Origin: an uncultured Nocardioides sp.
Lineage (GTDB): Bacteria > Actinomycetota > Actinomycetes > Propionibacteriales > Nocardioidaceae
NCBI RefSeq assembly: GCF_947488025.1
Contig: NZ_CANKYS010000005.1
Location: 1-64,000 of the forward strand
DNA length: 64,000 bases
Direction: 5' to 3'
In this document: piece after piece, positions 26,116-33,204 of the stretch
How positions within the stretch are numbered: position 1 is the stretch's first letter
Layout of the letters: each line of letters opens with the position of its first letter
Made by a program: the position numbers and the translations under genes
The notes under the pieces: generated by a model
The model's input: only the letters and a program-made list of their open reading frames with translations
Told to the model about the DNA's origin: nothing
Databases searched by the model: none

Positions 26116-26796
26116 TCAGCGCTCCCGAGCGTCCAGGACCAGTGCGACCCGCCCGGTCGCGGCACGGGCGGCCAGGTCAGCGGCATCGCCCTCGGGGACA
26201 GAGACGTCAACAACGGTCTCGCCGGTCTCCTGCACGCGGCTAACACCAACGACGACTGCCTCGACCGTGACCGGGTCCTCGTTAGTGATCTCGCCCTGGT
26301 CGCCGGGCGTGGTGACGATCCGGACCGAGTCACCGGAGTAGAGCGGCTCGGACGGCATCTGCGCCGGGGTGAGGCTGATGCCCACCAGGGACTCCCCATC
26401 CCCCGGCACCAGGCTGTCGGTGACGGCCTCCTCGGTGAGCAGGGTGCCGGCCCACAGGTCGACGGCGGCGCGGCTGCCCTCGAGTTCGCCCTTCTGACTC
26501 CCGGCGACCGGGGTCAGCGCTGGGTCGACGCTCACCCGCACCACCGAGAGGTCCCCGGCCTCGATGGTCGCGCCGCGCTTGATGTCACGGCTGACGACCA
26601 GGACCTCTTGGGTGTCGTTGACCGAGGTGAACGCGAACGCGGTTCCCAGGGCGCCGGCGGCGACAAGGGCAGCACAAAGTGCGAAGACCCACGGCCTGCG
26701 GCGCCGCTTGAGCCGTGGACTGTTGTTGAGATTGGGCGCAGGTCGACTGGCGGAGGGCGCCTCGCCCGACGCACTTTGAGCGGTGTTCAGCGACAT
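26116..26796 (-). CDS. CpaB/RcpC-like SAF-domain pilus protein
   Basis: 226 aa from the ATG at 26796. A basic cytoplasmic start (RLKRRRRPW) precedes one membrane helix (about residues 36-56), then a SAF domain (VLVVSRDIKRGATIEAGDLSVV) and a CpaB-like beta region ending near DVSVPEGDAADLAA. It would stand on the outer face and guide the pilus through the wall. The GTG at 26826 is rejected because it lies inside the TAGGTGA promoter box. It is the first gene of the Tad operon. Confidence 0.8.
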   Translation of the reverse strand: MSLNTAQSASGEAPSASRPAPNLNNSPRLKRRRRPWVFALCAALVAAGALGTAFAFTSVNDTQEVLVVSRDIKRGATIEAGDLSVVRVSVDPALTPVAGSQKGELEGSRAAVDLWAGTLLTEEAVTDSLVPGDGESLVGISLTPAQMPSEPLYSGDSVRIVTTPGDQGEITNEDPVTVEAVVVGVSRVQETGETVVDVSVPEGDAADLAARAATGRVALVLDARER

Positions 26797-26821
26797 GGAT
26801 CCCGAGTCCTCTCGTGTCTCG

Positions 26822-26857
26822 ATCACCTACGTGTCAAGACGGGCCCTCGGCGATCAC
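26822..26857 (-). promoter_or_regulatory. Element-type bipartite promoter motif, Tad operon copy
   Basis: On the minus strand GTGATCGC starts at 26857 and CGTAGGTGATC at about 26831, with 27 nt from TGATCG to TAGG. TAGG is 33 nt upstream of the cpaB-like ATG. The other six copies in the element have identical spacing. It is inferred to drive the whole pilus operon. Confidence 0.7.
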
Positions 26858-26995
26858 CACGAGCCCAACTCGATACTTGCACACTAGTGCATTTCTATCG
26901 AACGGCTCGGTTTCCACAGGTGACCGATTCCAAGATGACATCGCCCAGTCCTGACCGGAAGGGTTGCGCAGCTCATTCCCCCGATGGAATTAGCG

Positions 26996-27154
26996 TCAAC
27001 GCCTCCGAATGATCCGGAGTCCATGGGACCACAGATCGTCCGCTTCTTCCGGAATCAGTTTCTCGCCTGTGGATAGCGTCCAAAACCCGGCTGCAGTTGC
27101 GCACTCGTCAGGCCGAAGTGTCTCCGCGCCGCTGGCGCTGTCGCTGGGACTCAC
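26996..27154 (-). CDS. Possible small protein overlapping the XRE gene end
   Basis: A frame of 52 codons from a GTG at 27154 overlaps the last 15 codons of the XRE regulator in another phase and ends at 26996. The C-terminal part reads like a genuine protein (ATAAGFWTLSTGEKLIPEEA, then DLWSHGLRIIRRR). It could be a small protein translated by coupling, or the tail of the XRE gene after a frameshift. No good ribosome site is seen. A DnaA-box-like site lies within it. Confidence 0.3.
   Translation of the reverse strand: MSPSDSASGAETLRPDECATAAGFWTLSTGEKLIPEEADDLWSHGLRIIRRR
27068..27076 (-). promoter_or_regulatory. DnaA-box-like site
   Basis: CTATCCACA on the minus strand, one mismatch from the TTATCCACA consensus. 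Similar sites occur at 29903-29911 and 34917-34925. They may be targets of host DnaA or of the tandem DnaA-domain-IV protein encoded at 31.4-32.4 kb. Confidence 0.4.
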
Positions 27155-27560
27155 GGAAAGCCGCGACCACCGCATCGACGACCACCCCGCAAGCGCGGGC
27201 GAGCGCTTCAAGCGACTCACGTGCAGGGAGTCTGGCCCAGCGCCCTTGCTCCCAGGCGTAGTAGGTCGGCACAGCTACCTTCACGGCCATCGCGAGCTTC
27301 GGCGCGGTGAGCCCTGCCTGCAGGCGCAGCGCCCTGAGATCGGGGACCTCACCGTCGATCTGGATCAGCCGAAGCGTCGGGATGTCGAGGGCGTTGGCGA
27401 GTCTCACCAGGAAGTCGGGGCGCGGAGATGACGTGCCCAACTCCCAGCGAGAGATGCGCTCACCCCCAGCCGCTCCCACCAAGCGCGCCAACTCATGCTG
27501 AGTCAACCCCGCTTCCTCGCGAGCAGCCCTCAACGCGTTGGGGTCGATTCCGGAGGCCAT
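27108..27560 (-). CDS. Double-HTH XRE-family regulator
   Basis: 150 aa. Two Cro/C1-type helix-turn-helix units: residues about 9-60 (REEAGLTQHELARLVGA... ERISRWELGTSSPRPDFLVRLANAL, shown in part) and about 75-130 (LRLQAGLTAPKLAMAVKVAVPTYYAWEQGRWA). Such tandem XRE proteins are common repressors of mobile elements. It is divergent from the rightward genes, and a 7-8-7 dyad (27581-27602) lies directly upstream of its start, suggesting autoregulation. The ribosome site is weak. Confidence 0.8.
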   Translation of the reverse strand: MASGIDPNALRAAREEAGLTQHELARLVGAAGGERISRWELGTSSPRPDFLVRLANALDIPTLRLIQIDGEVPDLRALRLQAGLTAPKLAMAVKVAVPTYYAWEQGRWARLPARESLEALARACGVVVDAVVAAFRESQRQRQRRGDTSA

Positions 27561-27847
27561 CGCCCACGAACACTAGCGGTACCGATCGCCTGCGGGATCG
27601 GTCAGGCTGGGCTGCCCCGGACCGACGACCTGGGACCGCGGAGCCCGACCGTCTCTCAGTGAGTGCGCCGCTGGCGACGCGGACACTCCTCGCCGCACGG
27701 CGAATGACCTTGGGCGCGAGATCGCGCCCAGCCTCGGTGTCACCCTCGGTGGCCTTGCCCCCGCTGGCCACCCGGTGCAAGCCCCACACAGGGCCGTGAG
27801 TTCTCCCGCGCGATAGCCGCCGGATTCCCTTCGTGTCGCAGATCGGG
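27561..27847. other. Divergent control region between the XRE gene and the rightward genes
   Basis: No gene is supported in this stretch. It holds the dyad ACCGATC (27581-27587) / GATCGGT (27596-27602) next to the XRE start, and a hairpin-forming palindrome GGGCGCG-AGAT-CGCGCCC near 27713-27730. The shared promoter motif begins just to its right. Confidence 0.5.
27581..27602. promoter_or_regulatory. Dyad upstream of the XRE regulator
   Basis: ACCGATC and GATCGGT are perfect 7-bp inverted arms separated by 8 nt, 21 bases upstream of the XRE start codon. Position and size suit an operator for the XRE protein itself. Confidence 0.45.
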
Positions 27848-27883
27848 CTGATCGCCTACCGACCTCGTTCGCACCTAGGTGAC
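27848..27883 (+). promoter_or_regulatory. Element-type bipartite promoter motif
   Basis: CTGATCGCC starts at 27848 and CACCTAGGTGACC at 27872; the TGATCG-to-TAGG distance is 27 nt. TAGG lies 26 nt before the ATG at 27902. It is inferred to drive that small gene and possibly the AAA ATPase gene beyond it. Confidence 0.7.
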
Positions 27884-27901
27884 CAGAAAGCGAGGTGGAC
27901 C

Positions 27902-28246
27902 ATGAGCACTCCCCCAGCCGAGAACCCGGTCCCCGGTGTCGTCACCTTCACCGCCCGCGGAGACGCCGCCCTCGATCGTCTGGCCGAGGCCCTGGTGGCC
28001 GAGTGTGACGGCTCGCCAGGGGGCATCGCCGACATCCTCGAGCGGGTCCTGGAGGCCGACGTCGAGGACCTAGCCGAATGCCTGAGCGAGACGACCCGGC
28101 CGCACGCCGATCGACCTGGCCGCGGCGTCGACGAGGTCGGTTCCGCGGGAGAGAGCCCCGACGATGCCGCCCGTCGTCGACTCGGAGCGCGCACGCCAGG
28201 CGCTGCCAGCACGCCTGGGACACGCAGCATCAACGTCGGGCGCTGA
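27902..28246 (+). CDS. Small acidic protein, unknown
   Basis: 114 aa from the ATG at 27902, with GAGGTG upstream. The N-terminal 60 residues look folded (VVTFTARGDAALDRLAEALV ... ILERVLEADVEDLAECL), and the rest is disordered and Arg/Gly/Ala-rich. The frame extends upstream to 27833 but that part overlaps the promoter motif. No family recognised. It is the first gene of the rightward block. Confidence 0.55.
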   Translation: MSTPPAENPVPGVVTFTARGDAALDRLAEALVAECDGSPGGIADILERVLEADVEDLAECLSETTRPHADRPGRGVDEVGSAGESPDDAARRRLGARTPGAASTPGTRSINVGR

Positions 28247-28269
28247 TCCCGATCGACGGCATACACGTC

Positions 28270-28292
28270 GTTACACAAGCCCGCTGTGTAAC
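28270..28292. promoter_or_regulatory. Perfect 8-7-8 dyad before the AAA ATPase gene
   Basis: GTTACACA and TGTGTAAC are perfect inverted arms separated by 7 nt, 21 bases upstream of the start codon at 28314. The AT-rich arms stand out in this GC-rich DNA. Size and position suit a repressor operator overlapping the promoter of the ATPase gene. Confidence 0.55.
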
Positions 28293-28313
28293 AGAATGTA
28301 TGGGAGACCTCTG

Positions 28314-29600
28314 ATGCTGCCCAACCCCTACGCACCGGGCGAACTGCCGCGGGTCCTGGCCGGGAGGGAACAACAGCAGGACAGGATCAGAGGCTACCTG
28401 AGCCGGATCGGCACCTACGGCGAGATGGGCGGCCCGCTCCTGGTGTTCCTAGGCCCGCGCGGGGTCGGCAAGACCTCCCTGCTGCGCGAGGCCCAGCGCG
28501 ACGCCGAGGCCCACGGATTCATCACCGCATGGGTGGCCTGCCGCCGCAACGCGCCGTTCCTGCCCGACCTGGTGAGCCGTGTCGGCAAAGCGATCGAGAC
28601 CGCGGACATCCTGCCCCGGGGCGAGAAGGGCTCCTGGAGGCTCCGCCTGGAGAGCATCGCCCTGGAGTTCGGGCTGCCGAGCGGGGTGAAGGTGAGCGCG
28701 ACGGCGGCGGCCGAGCGCTCCGGGGCGGACGCGCCTCCGCGCGGGGCGCAGATCTCGGCGATGGAGGACCTGCTGCACGAGACCAGCTCGCAGGTCCGCG
28801 CACGTGGTGGCGCTGGCCTCGTGGTCTTCGTCGACGAGCTGCACGCGGCCGCCCGTGATGACCTCGCCGTCCTGCTCAACGCGATGCAGAACCTGGCTGG
28901 ACGGCGCGAGCACAACCCGCTGGCCATCATCGGCGCCGGCCTGCCCTCGACTCCGGGAGTCCTGGTCAACGCAGCCACTTTCGGGGAGCGCAGCACGTTC
29001 CTCACCCTGCCCCGACTCGAGCCGGCCGCCGCGGCCGCCGCGGTGGCCGGGCCGGCCGCCGAGCTGGGCGTGACCTGGACACCCGCCGCGCTGCAGGCGA
29101 TCGCGGCCGAGGCGCAGGGTTTCCCGTACCTGCTGCAGGTCCTCGCCCACGCGACGTGGGAGGTGGCCAAGCCCTCGGGAACCGGTGAGGTGCTCGACGT
29201 CGGCGAGGTCCAGGCGGGCCTGCCGCTGGCCGACGACCAGCTGACCTCCATGTACGCCGCCCGGTGGGCGGCCGCGACCGAGCTGGAGCGGCAGATCATG
29301 GCCGTGATGGGGCAGGTCGGCACGCCCACGGTGACGAGGGCGGAGATCGCCGAGCAGCTTGGCCGATCCACGCAGGCCCTGGGCGTTCCCCGCGAACGGC
29401 TGATCGACAAGGGGATCATCGAGCCCGCCGGGCGCGGCGAGGTGCGATTCACCATGCCCGGCTTCGACCGCTACATCCGGGAGACCCTGGCCGGCGAACC
29501 TGCGGACGCCGACCAGGGCACCGGCCAGCTGGCTACCGGGCGCCGCCGGCGTGAACTGCCGCCGGCCTCCGATCCCGGCCGCGGCCCCGCTCGCCGCTAA
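28314..29600 (+). CDS. AAA+ ATPase (ORC/STAND-like ATP-binding protein)
   Basis: 428 aa from the ATG at 28314 with GGGAG 7 nt upstream. Walker A is FLGPRGVGKTSLLREA (about residues 41-56) and Walker B is VVFVDELHAA (about 172-181). A sensor region (AIIGAGLP) and a C-terminal winged-helix-like unit (TRAEIAEQLGRSTQALGVPRERLIDKGII) follow, then a disordered Arg-rich tail. The layout resembles archaeal Orc1/Cdc6-like and ATP-dependent regulator proteins found in mobile elements. A role in element maintenance or control is inferred, not shown. Confidence 0.75.
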   Translation: MLPNPYAPGELPRVLAGREQQQDRIRGYLSRIGTYGEMGGPLLVFLGPRGVGKTSLLREAQRDAEAHGFITAWVACRRNAPFLPDLVSRVGKAIETADILPRGEKGSWRLRLESIALEFGLPSGVKVSATAAAERSGADAPPRGAQISAMEDLLHETSSQVRARGGAGLVVFVDELHAAARDDLAVLLNAMQNLAGRREHNPLAIIGAGLPSTPGVLVNAATFGERSTFLTLPRLEPAAAAAAVAGPAAELGVTWTPAALQAIAAEAQGFPYLLQVLAHATWEVAKPSGTGEVLDVGEVQAGLPLADDQLTSMYAARWAAATELERQIMAVMGQVGTPTVTRAEIAEQLGRSTQALGVPRERLIDKGIIEPAGRGEVRFTMPGFDRYIRETLAGEPADADQGTGQLATGRRRRELPPASDPGRGPARR

Positions 29601-29857
29601 AGCTGCCGGCGAGCCTGCCGCCGCAGGACGGCCTCGAGGTCGGCAACGCCCTCGCCCAGCGGCGTCGGGCGCGACGTCCGCCAGGTCGTCGAGCAGCTCG
29701 TCGACGTCGACGTTCTCCAGCTGCGGGGCGCTGTAGGCGTTCCACCCCCCACCGCGGCTGCGAGCCGACGGTAGGCCTCGACGTCGGCCGGAGCGTTTAA
29801 ACAGGCGGCCGCCACCATGGCCACGCGTCGCGCGATCAAGGCCGCCTGGTCGTCCAT
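29597..29857 (-). pseudogene. Small gene with two compensating frameshifts
   Basis: The ATG at 29857 begins a sensible protein (MDDQAALIARRVAMVAAACL ... VEAYRRLAAAVGG). The frame then degenerates, while another frame supplies WNAYSAPQLENVDVDELLDD and LADVAPDA, after which the first frame resumes with LGEGVADLEAVLRRQARRQL and stops at 29597. One missing G in the G6 run near 29741-29746 and one extra base near 29660-29670 would restore an 86-residue gene. It is either decayed or affected by homopolymer sequencing errors. It is convergent with the AAA ATPase gene, overlapping by 4 bases. Confidence 0.5.
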
Positions 29858-29902
29858 GGCCAGTCAGTCTCCCGCCTGGACGCGACGGAGGGAACCCCTG
29901 CG

Positions 29903-29911
29903 GCCTATCCA
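29903..29911 (+). promoter_or_regulatory. DnaA-box-like site
   Basis: CTATCCACA, one mismatch from TTATCCACA. The surrounding 14 bases TATCCACAGCCCGC are identical to those at 34918-34931, so the two sites share context as well as core. Confidence 0.45.
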
Positions 29912-29996
29912 CAGCCCGCAGGCAGCGGCCGCGCGTACGCCGTCAAGATCCGCGAGACTCAACGCGACGAGACACTCGGCAGGAAGGGGCGCACTG

Positions 29997-30404
29997 GTGG
30001 ACGACAATGACGAAGTCGAGGCGAGCGGGCACGCGACGGCGGCCCGCGAACACATCTACGGCTTCAACCGCGCCACGATGTGGGAACGCGACCAGATCCC
30101 GGCCGAGACCTCGGATGAGCTCGCGGAGTTCGCCGACCTCGCGGCCGCGCTCCCCCAGGCGTTCTCGCAACTGTCGAGCACGCTCGAGCGGGCACTGGCC
30201 GACCAGGTGCTCAGCATGGATGCGATGACCGACGAGTCCGACCCCGCCATGTCGATCGGCGTCGCGCGGCTCCATCTGGAGGAGGCCCGAGGCCTGGCGG
30301 TCGACCTCCACAAGCACCTGAACGCCGCTCGCAACGCCACCTCGCACATCATCAGCCAGGGCGTCGACGACGGGCAGGAGTCGATGCCCTGGGACCAACC
30401 CTGA
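29997..30404 (+). CDS. Hypothetical helical protein, 135 aa
   Basis: GTG start at 29997 with AGGAAGGGG upstream. The product is acidic and almost wholly helical (RDQIPAETSDELAEFADLAA, then QLSSTLERALADQVLSMDAM, then LHLEEARGLAVDLHKHLNAA), with no membrane segment. I do not recognise it. It resembles the next helical gene at 30.7 kb in style; both are short, coiled-coil-like proteins typical of actinobacterial element maintenance blocks. The frame runs upstream to 29817 without a ribosome site. Confidence 0.6.
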   Translation: MDDNDEVEASGHATAAREHIYGFNRATMWERDQIPAETSDELAEFADLAAALPQAFSQLSSTLERALADQVLSMDAMTDESDPAMSIGVARLHLEEARGLAVDLHKHLNAARNATSHIISQGVDDGQESMPWDQP

Positions 30405-30469
30405 CCTCGTGCTCCAGCGACCCCCGGTGAACCGGGGTGCCTGAGGCCCGCGAGATTTCCTCGCGCTCG

Positions 30470-30505
30470 GTGATCGCTCGAGCGGGTCGGTCTTCCTTTG
30501 GTGAC
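30470..30505 (+). promoter_or_regulatory. Element-type bipartite promoter motif, one-mismatch copy
   Basis: GTGATCGC at 30470 and CTTTGGTGACT at 30496. The TAGG box is TTGG here, but the 27-nt spacing from TGATCG is the same as in the other copies. It lies 42 nt before the GTG at 30540. Confidence 0.55.
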
Positions 30506-30539
30506 TGAGAGATGACCCCGGTCAACCAAGGAGCTGCCC

Positions 30540-30698
30540 GTGCGCACGCCCACCGATTCCCCTTCCGACGCACCCGACCGTGACCCGGTTCAGGAGGCCC
30601 GCGAACACCTCGAGCAGGCGCTGGCCGCGCTCGACCGCCTCCGCGACGTCCTGCCCGCATCGAGCAGCACGCCCCCGCCCCGACACGGGAGGCGGTGA
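30540..30698 (+). CDS. Small helical protein, 52 aa
   Basis: GTG start at 30540 with AAGGAG 6 nt upstream, stop at 30696-30698. The core is one amphipathic helix (EAREHLEQALAALDRLRDVL) between disordered ends. Too short for most gene finders. It ends 6 bases before the next ATG, so the two are probably co-transcribed from the promoter motif at 30470. Function unknown. Confidence 0.6.
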   Translation: MRTPTDSPSDAPDRDPVQEAREHLEQALAALDRLRDVLPASSSTPPPRHGRR

Positions 30699-30704
30699 GT
30701 CTGC

Positions 30705-31418
30705 ATGAGGACCGACACCGCTCTGCAGGCCGCCGACGCCGTCTTCATGGCCGAGCAGGCCGTGGGACGCGCCCGCCGGGTCGTCGACGCGCTGCACAAC
30801 ACAATCAGCTCCGCACTCCGGGTGCTCGATGACGCCGAGCTCGACTCGGCCAAGGCCCGCCTCAGCGACCGCGGTGACTACTACCTCGAGGCCGCCGGCG
30901 AGCACATGAGCCGCCTGCAGCGGCGCTGCAGCGACAACGCCGAGCTGGCCGACGAACTCACCGGACACCTGGAGCATGCATCGCAGGTAATCGCCGATGC
31001 CCACGATCTCCTCCAAGACGCCGACACCTCCGATCCCGAGATCGCCACCGAGGTCGCGCAGTTGAAGCCACGCCTCACAGTCGTAGGCGAGATGATCGAC
31101 CTGGCCAAGCCGATGGCCCGGTTGACCGCCCAGCACGTCGACAGCGCGCAGCTGGCGACACAGCACGTGACTCCGGCGTCGCTGCTGGAGCCGGTCACCC
31201 TCGAGCGAAGCATCGCCACCGCCGGCAAGGAGCTCGGCCGCGCCGACGAGGACGTGCGCCTGCTCGAGAACATCGTCGACCACGCCGCGGCCAACGCCCG
31301 ACAGTCGGCCGGCATCGCCAGCGACATCACCGACAACGCCCGCCGGAGGATGGCCGAACAGAGACGCGGCCAGGTGCCCCGCCAGGCGGCCCCGGCCGGC
31401 GGGTCGCCGGCGCGGTAG
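30705..31418 (+). CDS. Helical/coiled-coil protein, 237 aa
   Basis: ATG at 30705 with GGGAGG upstream. The protein is helical throughout with no membrane segment (ADAVFMAEQAVGRARRVVDA, SRLQRRCSDNAELADELTGH, EVAQLKPRLTVVGEMIDLAK) and an Arg/Ala-rich tail. No family recognised. It sits between the small helical gene and the tandem DnaA-domain gene, all in the same direction and closely packed, suggesting one transcript devoted to element upkeep. Confidence 0.6.
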   Translation: MRTDTALQAADAVFMAEQAVGRARRVVDALHNTISSALRVLDDAELDSAKARLSDRGDYYLEAAGEHMSRLQRRCSDNAELADELTGHLEHASQVIADAHDLLQDADTSDPEIATEVAQLKPRLTVVGEMIDLAKPMARLTAQHVDSAQLATQHVTPASLLEPVTLERSIATAGKELGRADEDVRLLENIVDHAAANARQSAGIASDITDNARRRMAEQRRGQVPRQAAPAGGSPAR

Positions 31419-31434
31419 GCAGGAGGGGACGGTC

Positions 31435-32373
31435 ATGGACCTCGATCAAGGCGGCCGCCAACTGGCAGGCCTCATCCTCGATGCCGCCGGCCGCGGGCAG
31501 CACGACCAGGTCGCCGACCTGATCGCGCCGCTGGACGCCGACCAGCTCCGGTCACTGGTGGCCGTCCTCGCCGTCCAGGTCGACCAGACCCTGCCGTCGG
31601 CACCGGCAACCGGCCCGGCAGCGGTGTGCGAGCTGGCCATCAACGCCGCAGCCCCGATGTTCGGCACCACCCCGGAGGCGATCCTGAGCGCCGAGCGCAG
31701 CCGCCCGGTCAGCGACGCCCGCGCCGTGGCAATGACCGCCGCCCGCGAGGTCGGCCTGTCCCTGCCGGCGATCGCCGAACACTTCAACAAGGACCACGGC
31801 TCGGTGATCCACGCCGTACGCCGCACCGCCGAACGCCTCCGGCTGGCCGACGCCGCAGCCCGGGTCACCGAGCACGTCAACGACCGCTACACCGCCCGGT
31901 TCCCCCGCCCCGAGGCCACCGTCGTCAGCCTCCACCAGGACCAGCCCGCGTCGACCTTCGAGCCCGATGGCCCGGTCGAGCATGCCGTCGTGGCGGCCGC
32001 GGAGGCCTTCGGCACCACGCCCGAGGTCCTCCTCGGCACCGACCGCAGCCGGGCGGCAGCGGACGCCCGTGCGGTGGCGATGACCGCGGCCCGCATCCAC
32101 GGGCACAGCCTGCCGACGATCGCACGTCACTTCGACCGCGACCACACGACCGTGCTCCACGCGACCCGGCGCATCGAGAAGACCCCACCGCTGCGCGACC
32201 TCGCCGCGAAGATCGCCGCCGAGCTCCCCGAGGAGCCGGCCGGCGCCGGCACGAGCGGGGCAGAGGTCGTCGAGCAGATCCCCGAGCCCGGCTACCGCTC
32301 CCCCGGCGCCCGCGTGCAGGAGCGCGCGGTTCCCGGCGCCGGCGAGCGTCCCCAGCTGAGGGTCGCCCGATGA
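31435..32373 (+). CDS. Tandem DnaA domain-IV protein (no AAA domain)
   Basis: 312 aa. Two copies of the DnaA C-terminal DNA-binding domain: residues about 61-133 (SDARAVAMTAAREVGLSLPA ... FNKDHGSVIHAVRR) and 177-249 (ADARAVAMTAARIHGHSLPT ... FDRDHTTVLHATRRIEK). The RDHTTVLHA signature of DnaA is intact in the second copy and altered to KDHGSVIHA in the first. No Walker motifs exist, so this is not an initiator ATPase. It may bind DnaA boxes to act in element replication, or compete with or titrate host DnaA. Its stop overlaps the next ATG (ATGA). Confidence 0.8.
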   Translation: MDLDQGGRQLAGLILDAAGRGQHDQVADLIAPLDADQLRSLVAVLAVQVDQTLPSAPATGPAAVCELAINAAAPMFGTTPEAILSAERSRPVSDARAVAMTAAREVGLSLPAIAEHFNKDHGSVIHAVRRTAERLRLADAAARVTEHVNDRYTARFPRPEATVVSLHQDQPASTFEPDGPVEHAVVAAAEAFGTTPEVLLGTDRSRAAADARAVAMTAARIHGHSLPTIARHFDRDHTTVLHATRRIEKTPPLRDLAAKIAAELPEEPAGAGTSGAEVVEQIPEPGYRSPGARVQERAVPGAGERPQLRVAR

Positions 32374-32894
32374 AGGCCCTCATCGGCCTCGCCGCCGCCG
32401 CGATCGCCGTGCTCACCGCCGGCGGGATCAAGGCCGCCCTCCCCGGCACCCCCGCAGGCCCCGACCCATCCGAGGGCAAGGCCACCCAGGTCCGGGTGAC
32501 GGCCGTGGTCGACGGGGACACCCTGCGCGTCGAGGACCTCGGCGGCCGCGAGCTCGGCCGAGTCCGCCTGCTCGGCATCGACGCCCCCGAAGTCGCCCAC
32601 CCGCCGACGCCGGCCGAGTGCTACGCCGACCAGGCAACAGACCTGCTCGAGGAACTCGCGCCGGTCGGCAGCACCGTCCAGCTCGTCACTGACAGCGGCC
32701 AGCCCGACCGCGACCGGTACGACCGGTTGCTGCGCTACGTCGACCACGACGACGTCGACGTAGCCCACGAGCTCCTGGCCCGCGGCGCCGCACGCCGCTA
32801 CGAGGCAGCCCAGGACCTCGCCCGGGAAGACTCGTACGCCGCGGCCGCCGACGATGCCCAGGAGGCCCCCCGTGGCCTGTGGGGGACCTGCTAA
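32370..32894 (+). CDS. Thermonuclease (SNase)-like exported nuclease
   Basis: 174 aa. An N-terminal hydrophobic helix (residues 2-20) suggests export or membrane anchoring. The SNase fold follows: VVDGDTLRV (about 46-54), RVRLLGIDAPE with the catalytic Arg66 and Glu74, and DRYDRLLRYV with Arg119 in the position of the third catalytic residue. All active-site residues appear present, so Ca-dependent nuclease activity is expected. Nucleases of this kind are common in conjugative elements, perhaps to clear DNA at the cell surface; that is inference. Translationally coupled to the tandem DnaA-domain gene. Confidence 0.8.
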   Translation: MKALIGLAAAAIAVLTAGGIKAALPGTPAGPDPSEGKATQVRVTAVVDGDTLRVEDLGGRELGRVRLLGIDAPEVAHPPTPAECYADQATDLLEELAPVGSTVQLVTDSGQPDRDRYDRLLRYVDHDDVDVAHELLARGAARRYEAAQDLAREDSYAAAADDAQEAPRGLWGTC

Positions 32895-32907
32895 GGGACG
32901 GCCGGAG

Positions 32908-33204
32908 ATGGATGAGCAGCCGATGACGGCCGCCAAGACACTGGCCCGATGGTGCTACGGCCGCGGCGTCGACGAGCGCATCCTCGGCTGCGGTGAGCAG
33001 CTGCTCAAAGCGGCGGTCGACCAGGCGCTCGGACGTCCGGCGCCGGCGCACCTCGAGCATGCGCCGTGGCAACAGACCGCCACGGTGCTGCGCCAGCGTC
33101 GCGACCGGGACCGCGACCACCAGATCACTCCTCCGCCGCCCGCCCCGTGTCTGCCCTGCGCCGTGGCGGTCGACCAGTGCCCCACCCACGCCGGCCGGCC
33201 CTGA
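32908..33204 (+). CDS. Small protein, N-terminal part of an apparent zinc-ribbon gene
   Basis: 98 codons from the ATG at 32908 (MDEQPMTAAKTLARWCYGRG) to a TGA at 33202-33204. It contains CLPCAVAVDQCPTHAGRP just before the stop. The same frame continues after the TGA with RACGGQLHRIVVDEGYDTHP and CC for another 51 codons. If the TGA were a cysteine codon, a CxxCGG zinc ribbon would be completed. The gene is probably 149 codons long in relatives and interrupted here. Function unknown. Confidence 0.5.
   Translation: MDEQPMTAAKTLARWCYGRGVDERILGCGEQLLKAAVDQALGRPAPAHLEHAPWQQTATVLRQRRDRDRDHQITPPPPAPCLPCAVAVDQCPTHAGRP

Noticed and set aside
28449..29912. 487-codon minus-strand frame opposite the AAA ATPase
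   Set aside because: Antisense shadow; only its first part overlaps the genuine small frameshifted gene at 29597-29857.
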